From the NCBI GenBank assembly GCA_963691705.1, contig OY829539.1, forward strand, positions 41,611,656 through 41,675,655: a stretch of 64,000 nucleotides of DNA. Reading direction: 5' to 3'. The stretch is from Viola odorata (lineage: Eukaryota; Streptophyta; Magnoliopsida; Malpighiales; Violaceae). Positions 22,101 through 32,148 of the stretch are shown here, piece by piece (position 1 is the first letter of the stretch; every line of letters starts with the position of its first letter). Below the pieces are notes generated by a model. The model did no database searches. It had not been told where the DNA came from and saw only the letters and a program-made list of their open reading frames with translations. Made by a program: the position numbers and the translations under genes.

Positions 22101-25069
22101 GCATATGTGCATTGACTTCACTAATTTAAATGAGGCCTATCCTAAGGATTGCTACCCGCTCCCTCGAATCGACTAGTTAGTCGACCAGACTACCGGGTAT
22201 GTTTATTTGAGCACTTTAGACGCCAACTCTGGATTCCATCAAATTCCCATGGCCGTTGAAGACGAAGAAAAGACCGCCTTCATCACCCTGAAGGCCACTT
22301 ACTGCTATACGGCGATGCCTACGTGGATGAGAGAGCTGAAAAATGCTGGGGCAACTTTCCAGCACATGGCAAACAAGGTGTTTGAGAAACAAATCGGGAA
22401 GAAAGTAGAAGCCTACGTGGATGATTTACTAGTCAAGAGTCGACGCTTTGAAGATCACCTAGTAGACTTGAAAGAGGTTTTCGACGTGATGAGAGAGCAC
22501 CAAATGAAATTGAACCCCCGTAAATGCATGTTTGCGTTTCAGACGGTCAAGTTCTTGGGTTATGTGGTTAGCCAGAAAGGCATCCAGCCCAATCACTCGA
22601 AGGTCAAAGCCATTCACGATATGATATCCCCCCGAACTGTCAAAGAAGTGCAAAAGCTCACAGGGCGCGTTATCGCCCTAGGACGGTTTATTTCTAAGCA
22701 AGGTGAGAGATACCTGCCCTTCTTCAAGGTTATACGCAAAAAGGCTCCTTTTGGCTGGACAGAAGAATGCGAAGAGGCGTTTACAAGCATGAAAGCTTAT
22801 CTTTCATCCGACCTGGTGTTGACACGACCCGAGCCGGGGAATACTCTATACCTATACCTCGGTGTGGCTGATGAAGTGGTCAGTGCCGTCCTCGTACGAG
22901 ACGACAACCACATTCACCACCCAGTGTATTTTGTCAGCCATGTTTTAAAAGATGCCGAGCTGCGGTATGCTCGCATAGAAAAAATAGCGTTTGCGCTGAT
23001 ACAGGCCACGCGCAAAATGGACCGATATTTCCAAGCCCACCCCATCATCGTGCTCACGGACCAACCCCTAAAAAGGATATTCAGAAAACCTGAGTCCTCA
23101 GGAAGGATGCTGATTTGGGCCATTGAACTCGAGCAGTTTGGGCTACAGTATAAAGCCTGACCATCCATAAAAGCCCAAGTCCTAGCAGATTTTATAGCTG
23201 AGTGTACGTTCACGCAGGATCCATTGACGGACTTACCCGAGGAAGAAAGAGATGACGTGGATCTCCCATTCCCTGAAACCTACACCTACTTGTGGGTTGT
23301 CCACGTGGATGGAGCCAAAAATCAAGAACTAGCTGGAGCCGGAATCCTAGTAACCGGACCACTAGGCATACAAATATGATACGTCATCAGAATCCTGCAG
23401 CCATTATCCAATAACGCAGCAGAATATGAGGCGTTGTTGGTCGGGCTTAGAATAGGAAAAAATATGTCCACGAAAGCCATACATGACGCCGGAGTAATGG
23501 GAGACTTGCGATTAAAGATATACGGTGACTCCAAGCTAGTGATAGACCAAGTCTTAGGCAAGTCTCAAGCCAGAGAACCCATCATGATTCAATATCTCTC
23601 TAAAGTGAAACACGAGTTGATGGAAATAAGAAAAAAAGGGCATACAAGTCAGCATTGAGCATATCCCTCGAGAGGATAACGCTGAAGCAGACAATCTCGC
23701 CAAAATTTTAGCCAGCCCGGAAGCATCTATACTCGCGGACGTGTATTTTGAAGAAATATCTGTGCCTTCCTTCATGGAGGAACAAGTGTCGCTCTGTATC
23801 GAAGAAATTGAATATGACTGGCGAATCCCTATAATAAAATACTTGAAGAATGATGAATTGCCCGAAGATAACGTCGAAAAGAAAAAAAAGTGTTGAAACA
23901 GGCGGCACGATGTACATTTTACGATGGGGAACTGGTTCGGAGATGTTTCTCACTTCCAGCGGCCAAGTGCATAACAGAACAAGAGGGCCTCCATACTTTA
24001 CGAGAAATCCACGAAGGAATATACGGTATGCATGTGTCTGGCGGTACCCTGGCCGCGCAAGTCTTTAGGTCAGGATTTTATTGGCCTACCATTCGCAGGG
24101 ATTGCAATAACTTTATACGAACCTGTTAGAAATGTCAGGAGTTCTCCAAAATTCCTCGACGACCTGCTACGAAAATCTCTAAAATTGTGCCCCCCTATCC
24201 TTTTGCCAAATGGGGATGTCAAATGGGGAATTGACATCCTAGGCCCGTTTCCAAAAGCAAGATCTCAACTGAAATTTGTAGTCGTGGCAGTGGACTACTT
24301 CACGAAATGGGCGGAAGCTGAAGCAGTGGCCAACATTACAACGGAAAAAATATGGCGTTTTTTCAAACACCAAGTTATTATGCGATTTGGTGTACCCCGT
24401 GTGTTTGTCAGCGATAACGGAACACAATTCACAAGTCAATTCTTTAGAGATCAGTGCGCGGAATTCCAAATCGAATAAAGATTCTCTTCCGTAGCTCACC
24501 CGCAGACTAACGGTCAGGCGTAGGTAACCAATCGAAGTATTCTCAGTGGCATCAAGAAAAACTTAGAAGGACCCAGAAAGAAATGGGCAAACGAGTTGCC
24601 GTATATGATGTGGGCATACCGCATGATCGTTAAAACCAGTACAGGAGAAACACCCTTCGTCTTGGCTTTCGGCACTGAGGCCGTCACATTGGTAGAAATC
24701 GGTACTCTAAGCCTGCGAGTGGCGTACTTCAAGGAAGAAATAAATGAAGAGAGGTTACGAGAAAACCTCGATGCATTGCCAGAACTGCATGAAGAAACCC
24801 TTCTAAAAATGCTATATTATAAGAGGAAAATGACGAGTTATCACAATAGACGCGTTAAAGAACGATTGTTAAAAGTAGGGGACTTAGTACTCAGAGACAA
24901 ACAAGCAGCCAGACAACACATGTGGAAACTCAGTCCAAACTGGGACGGTCGATATCGCGTTACTCGCGTTATCAGAAAAGGAGCATACCATTTAAAAACA
25001 CTTGACAGTACTCCCTTACCTAACTCTTGGAACATAGCTCATTTGAAATTATACCATGCTAGAATTTGA
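19158..25069 (+). pseudogene. Element B gag-pol polyprotein (heavily mutated)
   Basis: ATG at 19158 gives MASDSESTPPQSLG, matching A's gag start. Recognisable in order: Arg/Ser-rich tract (about 19770-19840); Gag core (KLPSESYDDTKDPISHLNK, from 19977); zinc-knuckle CKFHKVKGHSTDMC (about 20816-20857); protease IDNGSEVNLFS (about 21297-21330); RT (21860-22600) with YVDDLLVKS at 22414-22440; a degenerate RNase H; a second RNase H with VDGAKNQ (23307-23327), AEYEALL and YGDSKLV (23520-23540); integrase with VSDNGTQF (24408-24431). Stops interrupt at least at 19330, 19348, 19698, 21814, 22174, 23158 and 24476, with frameshifts near 20500, 23635, 23890 and 24180. The codon for the integrase catalytic Glu region also reads NGQA-stop-VTNR. 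Non-functional. Confidence 0.92.
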
Positions 25070-25181
25070 CATATCTCTGCACGTTTGGATAGTGTTAACA
25101 ATAACATGCGTTAAAATTTAAATTGGAAATATTCTTGTGCATTCTTGTGATTGATTACGTGCAGATAATGAAGGGTGCCAG

Positions 25182-25662
25182 GAGTGAAAATCCTATCCTT
25201 GTCATGGCCGCTCCTGATCAAACGACTCACTAAGACGAGGCACGCCCTAACATACTTAAAGATTCAGTGCTGAGAGTGAAAATCCTATCCTTGTGACAAC
25301 CGTGCTAACATAGGCAACTCACTAAGACAAGGCACGCCCCAGCACTGTCGGGAGTGAAAATCCTATCCTTGTGACAACCGCGCTAACATAGGCGGTTCAC
25401 TAAGATGAGGCATGCCCCGACACCCCTAGGAGTGAAAATCCTATCCTTGTGACAACCGTGCTAACATAGACGGCTCACTAAGATGAGGCACACCCCAGGG
25501 AAGCAAAAACCTATCCTTGTGACGACCGCGCTAACACAGGCGTCTCACTAAGACGAGGCACGCTCCAGGGATGCGAGGTTTCAACGCCTGGAAGTGAAAA
25601 TCCTATCCTTGTGATGACCGCTCCTGATCAGACGACTCACTAAGACGAGGCACGTCCAGGCC
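25182..25662 (+). repeat. Post-pol tandem repeat array of element B (6 units)
   Basis: Six units of about 70-90 bp, each with GTGAAAATCCTATCCTTGTG, then GCTAACATAGGC or GCTCCTGATCA, then CTCACTAAGACGAGGCACG. It starts about 110 bp after the pol stop. Homologous arrays occupy the same place in A (52468-52893, 5 units) and C (35070-35512, 4 units). Confidence 0.88.
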
Positions 25663-26221
25663 GAACGTGGAAATTCAAAATAAATCGTGATATCCCAGCG
25701 AGTAACCAGACGGCAAATACCCGGTAAAGTTAACTTGTTGAGAAAGCGATATGAGCAACACCAACAACACCCCGGTACATGCGAGTGAAGGCCCCTAGAG
25801 GCAACTAGTGTTTATCATTGCATGCTATTTTACTAACACAGTAAAGCAACAATTGAGAATGTGTAGGAAAATCGCGGAACCATTGAAATAACGAAGAGAC
25901 CAACGCCCGTGCAGGTGGTAATATCACACGGTCTGTCATCATGATTCACATGGCATGTGCACCATTAACGGCAAATGTTCTGCCACCCTGATTCAAGAAA
26001 CACTGCCGCTGATTCGAAATATCTACATCAACACAGCGCCGTTATGAAAACTCCCGATCCAAAAGTCATCTCGTCGATTAAATTATCTCTTCAAGGGAAT
26101 GATAGCAACATTCGAGGCAGTAACGCCTCCGGAATGATCCTCTCGATTTGAAGGCGTATATGGCAATAACACCATGATATCTTCTCTTGTAAATGCGGAT
26201 TATATGCTTCATATCGCGGGT

Positions 26222-26748
26222 TGATAAGATCCGAGATCTCTTCTGGTCGGAAACGGCTGCTGCAGCTAGTCGGATGGGAAGCGACCGGCGTCGGAGGTAC
26301 CTGCAAAGCGCCGGAGGGGGACTCCGGCGTAGACACTCCGATGCTTAAGTCAGTTCGAGTTTTCAGAATGGTAGAGGTTCTCCAAGATGATCTCGATCTT
26401 ACCTTTTGTTTGGAATTCGAAGGGGTATTTATAGGCTTAAGATGGCGATACCTTACAGCGATAGGGGATGGCAACGTTGTAACCATCGCTTCGGGCGATA
26501 TCAGTTCCGTCATTGGGGCGATAATCATGTAGGGTCTATCGGGAGCGATATCCTCCTTGGTCCCCTAGGATGGGATGACGCCGTGCGCATAAAGGTGCAT
26601 GAGATCCCCCCCCGCTGAAGTCGACCATCCTAGGAAATTTCCGCTGGCCCAGGCGATAGGTTGGCATTTTAGGGAAGCGTATAGAAACTTGTCCGGGATT
26701 GATGCCGTAGCCCCAATGTTGCCGTCAGGAGCATTCCAATTGTTATCA
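26222..26748 (-). repeat. Element C 3' LTR (527 bp)
   Basis: Plus strand TGATAAGATCC...TTGTTATCA. It differs from the 5' LTR only at two G/A sites near the Y-box TACCTGCAAAGC (GTCGGAGG against GTCAGAGG, and AAGCGCC against AAGCACC). It contains an 8-C run (26606-26613) and, on the minus strand, CCTATAAATACC followed by CAAAAGGTAAG. Confidence 0.95.
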
Positions 26749-27104
26749 TAAGCCCAACTGAAAACTAGCCCGAGTGTTCACCAAGGGCTATCCACGTCTG
26801 ATATCTTAGAATAGGGATCTGCTCGGTCATGAGGCGATATTAATCTTCTTGGCCTCTCGATAGGGCTTATGAAGTCTCCACTTTGTACAAGTCATAGAAG
26901 GACCGTTGTTGGGTTACGTGCGGCGTCATTACGGATATTCAACCAGGCCGTGCCCTAGGCTGGCATATATTCGGGGCTATCGTCCTTTCGAGTGTACTGC
27001 AAAGACACAGAGGAGATAGATACTTATACAGAGGTTAGCAAACCTTATACTTACAGAGGTCTGAGGTCACACGAGCCCCGATGTATTCTTTACGCCCGAG
27101 AGAG

Positions 27105-27290
27105 TAGCGGTATCAACGCGGCTTTACGCCATCAGCTACCTTATGGTTATCGCGGCTTCATACCACCAGACGCCTGTGATGCCAACGCGGTTTTACGCAT
27201 CTAGGGCCACCGGTGACATCAACGCGGCCTTATACTGTGGATACCGGTAACCTTATGGTTTTAGCGTCAGGGCTACCAGTGACATCGTGT
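27105..27290. repeat. Imperfect internal repeat near the 3' LTR of C
   Basis: ATCAACGCGGCTTTACGCCATC, CCAACGCGGTTTTACGCATC and ATCAACGCGGCCTTATAC recur at 27112, 27180 and 27217. TACCTTATGGTTATCGCG and AACCTTATGGTTTTAGCG recur at 27137 and 27249. It lies between the PPT and gene IV's promoter, and I see no counterpart in A (13690-13820) or B. Confidence 0.5.
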
Positions 27291-27454
27291 CTTTCGGCGT
27301 TTTTTCAGACTCTGCCTCGTACTCCTTCCAGTATCTATATCGCGACCGTTACCCCTTTCTTCCGTTCTAGGCTTATCAGTCCTTGAGGATATCGGGACGG
27401 CTCGTCTTTTGAGGACCTCAATTTCTTTTTCCAAGGCCTCCCTTCAGTGGAGCC

Positions 27455-27461
27455 TATAAAT
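27455..27461 (+). promoter_or_regulatory. TATA-like box of antisense gene IV (C)
   Basis: GCCTATAAATCGGAG, with TATAAAT at 27455-27461, lies 50 bp before the ATG at 27511. The same element precedes gene IV in A (13829) and on the minus strand in B (about 47110), where the coding region has decayed. This supports a real promoter. Confidence 0.6.
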
Positions 27462-27510
27462 CGGAGAACTTTCTCCATCCACGTTCTCCTCATCTCTATC
27501 AGTCAGCATC

Positions 27511-27888
27511 ATGGATCATTTGACCAAGAATTTTCTTCTCTCCAAGGGTCATTCACTCAGGAACCTCAACGACGGTGACGTCGGTTTCCTGGAGAACATG
27601 CTGGTCAAGACTTCTGAGGATATTCTGGAGCTGCAGGGGATGCTGACTCCGCTCTATTCCCGGCTGGGAGCCATCTCTCTGGAGGACTTCAGTCCTTTGG
27701 AGAGTGTTTCAAAGCTGTCTGCCTCCATCTCTCGGATTCAAGTGGTGATCGCTATGCTGCAGCAGCGTAAGGACATGTTGGGGTGCTGCCTGAAGGGTAT
27801 GAGGGCCACTTCCCATGATCTTGTCCTGGTCATGGATTCCTTGAGGGACCTTCCTGAGGTGCCCGAGGATGCTGGTTCTGACGCCTGA
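27511..27888 (+). CDS. Antisense gene IV of Tat element C (small helical protein)
   Basis: 125 aa, starting MDHLTKNFLLSKGHSLRNL, complete with stop. The sequence is rich in Leu and charged residues with heptad-like spacing through ISRIQVVIAMLQQRKDMLG, so it is probably helical or coiled-coil. It ends in an acidic tail (EVPEDAGSDA). No membrane segment, signal or known domain. Homologues occupy the same position in A (13895) and B (47044-46665), with clear conservation of NFL.SK.H.L.NL...D.GFLE.ML.KTS.DILE. AATAAATAAA at 27961-27970 is a likely polyadenylation signal. It runs against the element's genomic RNA. Function unknown. Confidence 0.85.
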   Translation: MDHLTKNFLLSKGHSLRNLNDGDVGFLENMLVKTSEDILELQGMLTPLYSRLGAISLEDFSPLESVSKLSASISRIQVVIAMLQQRKDMLGCCLKGMRATSHDLVLVMDSLRDLPEVPEDAGSDA

Positions 27889-27960
27889 TAACGGTGGCTC
27901 CCTTTGGGCCTTTTTCTTTTCCTCTTGCCTTGTAAATGTATCTTTCGGCCGGTAGGCCAT

Positions 27961-27970
27961 AATAAATAAA
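27961..27970 (+). terminator. Likely poly(A) signal of antisense gene IV
   Basis: AATAAATAAA in the context GGCCATAATAAATAAATCG, about 75 bp after the stop. A has GGCCATAAATAAATAAA at the same place (14254-14271). Confidence 0.5.
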
Positions 27971-28045
27971 TCGTTTCAATCATTCCGCCTTGTAACTGTT
28001 CTTCTTCTTTACTGCGCTCTTTGTCATTTTCCAAGGAATATTCTT

Positions 28046-28068
28046 AGCCCAACTGAAAACAGTCTTGC
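28046..28068 (-). other. Internal copy of the PPT-adjacent motif (element C)
   Basis: TTAGCCCAACTGAAAACAG repeats ATAAGCCCAACTGAAAACTAG next to the 3' LTR (26748-26770). It lies between antisense genes IV and III, as in A and B. Confidence 0.55.
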
Positions 28069-28279
28069 CATTGGGCGGTTTTTCTGTTGATCGTTCTGCC
28101 TTAACTCCGCGCCGTCCTCATTATAACAACTGATCGGCAGATATTAGCATTATTCTTGATTTGCGCGAGATTTCAACAGGCATGACTGCAAATCTACATT
28201 TGCACTTCAGACTGTACACGTGCCAATCTTCAAGAGTCGGGTTGGAGGATCGAAGAGTCTCTTTTCTTCTTTTCCCAGC

Positions 28280-28287
28280 TATTTAAT
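28280..28287 (+). promoter_or_regulatory. TATA-like box of antisense gene III (C)
   Basis: CTATTTAATG about 75 bp before the ATG at 28363. The identical CTATTTAATG occurs before gene III in A (14614-14623), and its reverse complement CATTAAATAG occurs in B (about 46199-46208). Confidence 0.5.
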
Positions 28288-28362
28288 GAGGCTTTTCCTC
28301 CTTCATTCTTATCCATTTCTTTCTCCTTCATTTTTCTTCGTTATAGATCCTCTGCGAGTCTC

Positions 28363-28821
28363 ATGGCTGATTCTTATTTGCTAGGTACGGCTTCGGGGAA
28401 TTCACCGCCAACTCCTCCGACTACCCCTGACACAGATAATCCTCCCCCATCGCCTCCTTGGAGGCCGGTTGTCCGCCGGCGAGGTCGCAAGAGGCGGAGG
28501 AAGGAAGTCGAACAACGAAGGAAGGAGGCTGCCAAGGCCTCTAAGTCATTTTTCGACTCTCTGGCTTCTCTGGCTAGGGAGGAGAAAAACTCGTTTCCTC
28601 CTTTGAGTGATTCGCCTCCGTGGGTTCCTTCTGCTGGTTTAGCCGTTGATGCAGTATCGCCAAGCGTTAAGGAGAAAACAACCGGGTCGACTACTGCCGC
28701 TAGAAAGAGGGTCGGTGAGTCTTCTCCCCCTGCTGTTGTGGATTCACCATTCTGGGGTGGCGATGACGAAGAGGACGTAGTCTATTGCTACGGCATTACT
28801 TGGTCCGACGGTGAAGAGTAG
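28363..28821 (+). CDS. Antisense gene III of Tat element C (Pro-rich/basic/acidic small protein)
   Basis: 152 aa, complete. The N-terminus is Pro/Ser/Thr rich (PPTPPTTPDTDNPPPSPPW). It is followed by a strongly basic stretch, about residues 35-55 (RRRGRKRRRKEVEQRRK), that could be a nuclear localisation or nucleic-acid-binding signal. The C-terminus is acidic and aromatic (GDDEEDVVYCYGITWSDGEE). Homologues in A (14693-15158) and B (46134-45676) keep the same three-part composition and the acidic/aromatic end (DGDDFYWPSY...LDED), although the middle has diverged. No known domain; function unknown. Confidence 0.8.
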   Translation: MADSYLLGTASGNSPPTPPTTPDTDNPPPSPPWRPVVRRRGRKRRRKEVEQRRKEAAKASKSFFDSLASLAREEKNSFPPLSDSPPWVPSAGLAVDAVSPSVKEKTTGSTTAARKRVGESSPPAVVDSPFWGGDDEEDVVYCYGITWSDGEE

Positions 28822-29090
28822 GGCCTAACCCTTCTTTTTGTAGATGCCGTATGGCCTTCCTCATAATAATGAATGATGGTTTTACTTCCTTTTCGCTTCT
28901 CATCGCTTACTTATTGTTTCTTTCTGAGCGTTCCGGGTTATCGCGGAAGCGTCCCTTTCGCTACGGGTAACTGCCTTCAACTTCTAATCGGTAACTGTCT
29001 TCTTTCAGAAGGCACAAATGACTATCCACGTGTCTTTTTCTGTTCTGTACGTGTTTCATTTTTACAGGCTGTCTCTTCTTTAGGCTTTCC

Positions 29091-29099
29091 TTTATAAGG
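29091..29099 (+). promoter_or_regulatory. TATA-like box of antisense gene II (C)
   Basis: CCTTTATAAGGAAA about 190 bp before the ATG at 29288. A has CCTTTAAAAGGAAA at 15431-15444, about 200 bp before its gene II, and B has TTTCCTTTTAAAGG in the inverse direction (45357-45370). Confidence 0.5.
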
Positions 29100-29287
29100 A
29101 AATCATCTCTCTCTTTTACTGCTTTTGCTAATATTTTGAGTTTTTGCACATTTTCTCTCTCTTCTGCACTTCTTTTCTTCGAGAGGTTTTACCGCGACTG
29201 CTCACTGGTGCCGGCGACCGGCTCACTGGCTTTTTGCTCCAGGTATTTACTCCTTCTACCGCCGTAGATTTACTTTCCCTGTCCCTT

Positions 29288-31531
29288 ATGTCTTCAACTG
29301 TTGAAAACCCCATAGATCCCGAAGCTAGGAGAACTCGCAGCATATTCAATTGTAATGAGGTTTTGAGGGTTGAATTAGAGGAGAGTGGTATTACTTTTCC
29401 CACGGGCTATCGCCCTTTTGTCTCTTTGAAGGACACTCGGCTGCCTGACGCCATGTGGGGAACATTCCGGTTAGTTTATTTCAAGATGTTTACTTACGGA
29501 TTCCGTTTCCCACTCCATACTTCTCTGTTGAAACTGCTAGATCATTATGACCTTAATCCCGTCCAGATTACTCCACCCTCTTGGTGTGGTATTTACGCTT
29601 TCCTTCGTTCGTGCGAGATGAAGCGTATATTTGCTCCATCGCTTGATCTATTCCGCACGTTCTTTGTCTTGAGTTGTCGCAACTGCCTGGTAGATATTAC
29701 CCCCAGATGGGATGATGTCATTGTGCAACTATTCTGGCGGAACTTTCAAGGTTTTGAGGAACACGTAGGTGACTGGAAGTCTGGCTTTTTCACCCTCCGT
29801 TTGCCGTCACGACTCTGGCGCGGGGGTTTCAATCGAAAAATCAATAGTGGCGTTTGGAAAAGACCGGACGCGCTGTCAAGCCAGGATGTTTCCAATGTTA
29901 GCGCCTTGTTAGAAATAGAAGGGTCTTTCCGTATCCGGGAGTTTGCTCGGTTCAGGCCCTTGTCAGAGTGCGTTGTGGGTGAGTTCCCTTTTTTCTTCTT
30001 TATCGCTTCAATCTTCTTAATTTGCTAATATGTTTTGTTGGCAGGTAACGCTGAGAGTAGTTCTTCTGGGGAAAGTGACGCCCCTTTGAACGTAACACCT
30101 CTCCAGTCGCTGCCTCCTTCTCCTTCGCCTAAAAATTCCCGCCGCCCACCCCTTCCGCCTGGAAGGGAAGGGACTAAAACCGTCACAACTCTCAGAGCCT
30201 CCACTCGACCTTCTTGTTTCCTTGAAAATTGGCTTTCGTCCCGTGGCAAGAGGGTAGCTCAAGGCGATCCTGTGTTTGAGAAAATCGACAGCGATAGCGA
30301 GAGCATGGACACTGGTCCTGAATTACGTCATGCTACTATTTCCCAAAGGATGAAACTTAGGTCGAGGAGGAATGATGACACGGCGGAATCGGCTGAGGAC
30401 GATAGCGAAGAAATTGCAGAAGAGACGGAGCGTCTCGTAAAGAAGGTTCGCACAGAGAAAACTAACCCCCCAGTTCCCCCTTTGAAGGGAGTTAACGCGG
30501 TCCCCCCCGAGAATATTAACGCTTCTCATGCCGCGAGTACTTCGCAAGTGGTGAAAAATATCAAAGCTATCAGGGTGCCTTCCGCCGTTTCTATCGAAAA
30601 CAATGAGACCTCGGCAGCCGCGACCTCTCCTTTGTCTTCGGGCCATCCTGCTTCCCCGATAGGTTCTTTTATCCCAGTGGCAACCCTACCGGTTTCGAAT
30701 TTAAGCGTTCCTCCTGAATTTCTCCCACGGAAGCCTCATCTTTTGTTTCTGTCTTCAATTTCGGGCGTTGGTGATTGCGCAAAAAGTTGTTCCCCTCCTT
30801 ATATCGCCAACCTTTCTCCTCAGAGGTCCCAGGGCCCCACTGGATATCAGCTGGATTTGTCCTCTTTCAGCACTGACGGGCTTCGTGCCTTAGGAATATC
30901 GGATCCATTATCGCGAGAAGAGCCCGTGGGTCCCATAGTGGGACAGATGTTTACTTCTTCCAAGGACAGGGAAGAGTTTTTACAGCATGCTCCCGAGACA
31001 CGACAGTCACACCTCATGAACGACATGCTGGCTAGCTTTTGGAAATTTCATTATTTTCTTGAAGACCAGCGTAACAAAACTCGACCCTCTTCGGATTTGC
31101 AGGGACAATTAGACGCGGCCTTGGCGAAGGCGAAGGAGCTATCGCAGTTGCAAGAACGAACTCGGGCGGAGTTGGAGGATTGTCGCGCTGAACTTTCTCG
31201 GGAGAAGTCGAAGGGGAAAGCGAGAGCAGAGCTAATGGAGGCGGAACTGGTGGTGGCTGATAAAAAGAACGTCTTCCTCCGTGAAGAGTTGTCATCTCGT
31301 GATGCCGATTTGGCCAAAGTTCCTTCGAGGATAGCCTGGTGGAAGAATAAGACCATCGAGGTTTGTATCGCAGGATTTATGGATCTCCATATCCTAGGCG
31401 CCGTCGATTCATCCATGCTGGCCGATTACGCTTCCCAAAAAATTAAAGATCTTAGTGAAGGCGAAAGGGGTTTTCCTTCTTCTGGGGAAAAGCAAGGGAA
31501 TGATGACGGCGAGGCATGCGATGACTCTTAA
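29288..31531 (+). CDS. Antisense gene II of Tat element C (Transposase_28-like, one intron)
   Basis: Exon 1 is 29288-29978 and exon 2 is 30045-31531, giving 725 aa. The 66-bp intron has donor G|GTGAGT and acceptor TTGGCAG, phase 1. I start at MSSTVENP rather than the upstream in-frame ATG at 29144, because the upstream stretch is hydrophobic leader-like sequence not matched in A or B. Residues about 40-230 resemble Pfam Transposase_28 ('putative gypsy type transposon'): YFKMFTYGFRFP, PPSWCGIYAF, ITPRWDDV, LPSRLWRGGFN. The middle is Ser/Pro-rich and disordered. The C-terminus (about 560-680) is coiled-coil (LDAALAKAKELSQLQERTRA). Paralogue of gene I. Role unknown; possibly nuclear. Confidence 0.87.
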
Positions 31532-31973
31532 TTGATCCATCGAAGAACATTGCTATTTGTTTCCATGTCTTGTAATAACGTCCTATCTCGCGGCGATATC
31601 GGTACCTTGCTCTTCGGGCGATGTCTTATTTTATTTCGCTCTCTTGTACTGTCTTGAGAACTGTTCTTTTATTCAACGCCGATTTGCATCATTTCCTTTC
31701 TTGTGATATCGCTTTTGCTTTTTATCAAAAAGTCACATCTACTTTCAGAGCATTTAATGCTCGCGACCCTTCCGTCGGTGCGCGGGAAAAGTCATAATGG
31801 TGCAGACACACGTGTTCGTTTCTTCTGCCGCTTTATCTTAGCGTGTTTAGAAATTTTAACAAGATCGAAGTGTTTGTCGCGCTTCTTCTAGAGTCGTACT
31901 CATTGCTTGAGTCTTATCCCTCATGCCGCTTCGACACAACGACTGGAGCATCCGTCGTTTCCTTTTAATTACT

Positions 31974-31988
31974 AGGGTTATAAACCCT
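31974..31988 (+). promoter_or_regulatory. TATA-like box of antisense gene I (C)
   Basis: AGGGTTATAAACCCT, a TATA box inside a short inverted repeat, lies about 160 bp before the ATG at 32149. A keeps TAGGGTTATAAAACCTA at 48528-48544, again about 160 bp before its gene I. Confidence 0.55.
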
Positions 31989-32148
31989 CTTTATTTCTTC
32001 CCTTTTCTTTTTCACTCCACTTTTTCATATTATCTCTCGGCCGTCTTGCCCTTCTCACCTCCATTCAAGGCTTTCGAAGTTCTTTCCTTTCAAAGGTATT
32101 TCCCTTCCTTTCCCTCGTCTTCTTCATTTCTATTTCCTTAGTCCTGTC

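Noticed and set aside
25182..25662. Regular repeats resembling a CRISPR array
   Set aside because: Units are head-to-tail diverged tandem copies without constant-length unique spacers, in a plant retroelement. The same array occurs at the same place in three elements.
29144..29287. Upstream ATG at 29144 as start of antisense gene II
   Set aside because: It adds a hydrophobic stretch like a signal peptide, but this is not matched in A or B, which start at the position corresponding to 29288. It is more likely 5' untranslated sequence.
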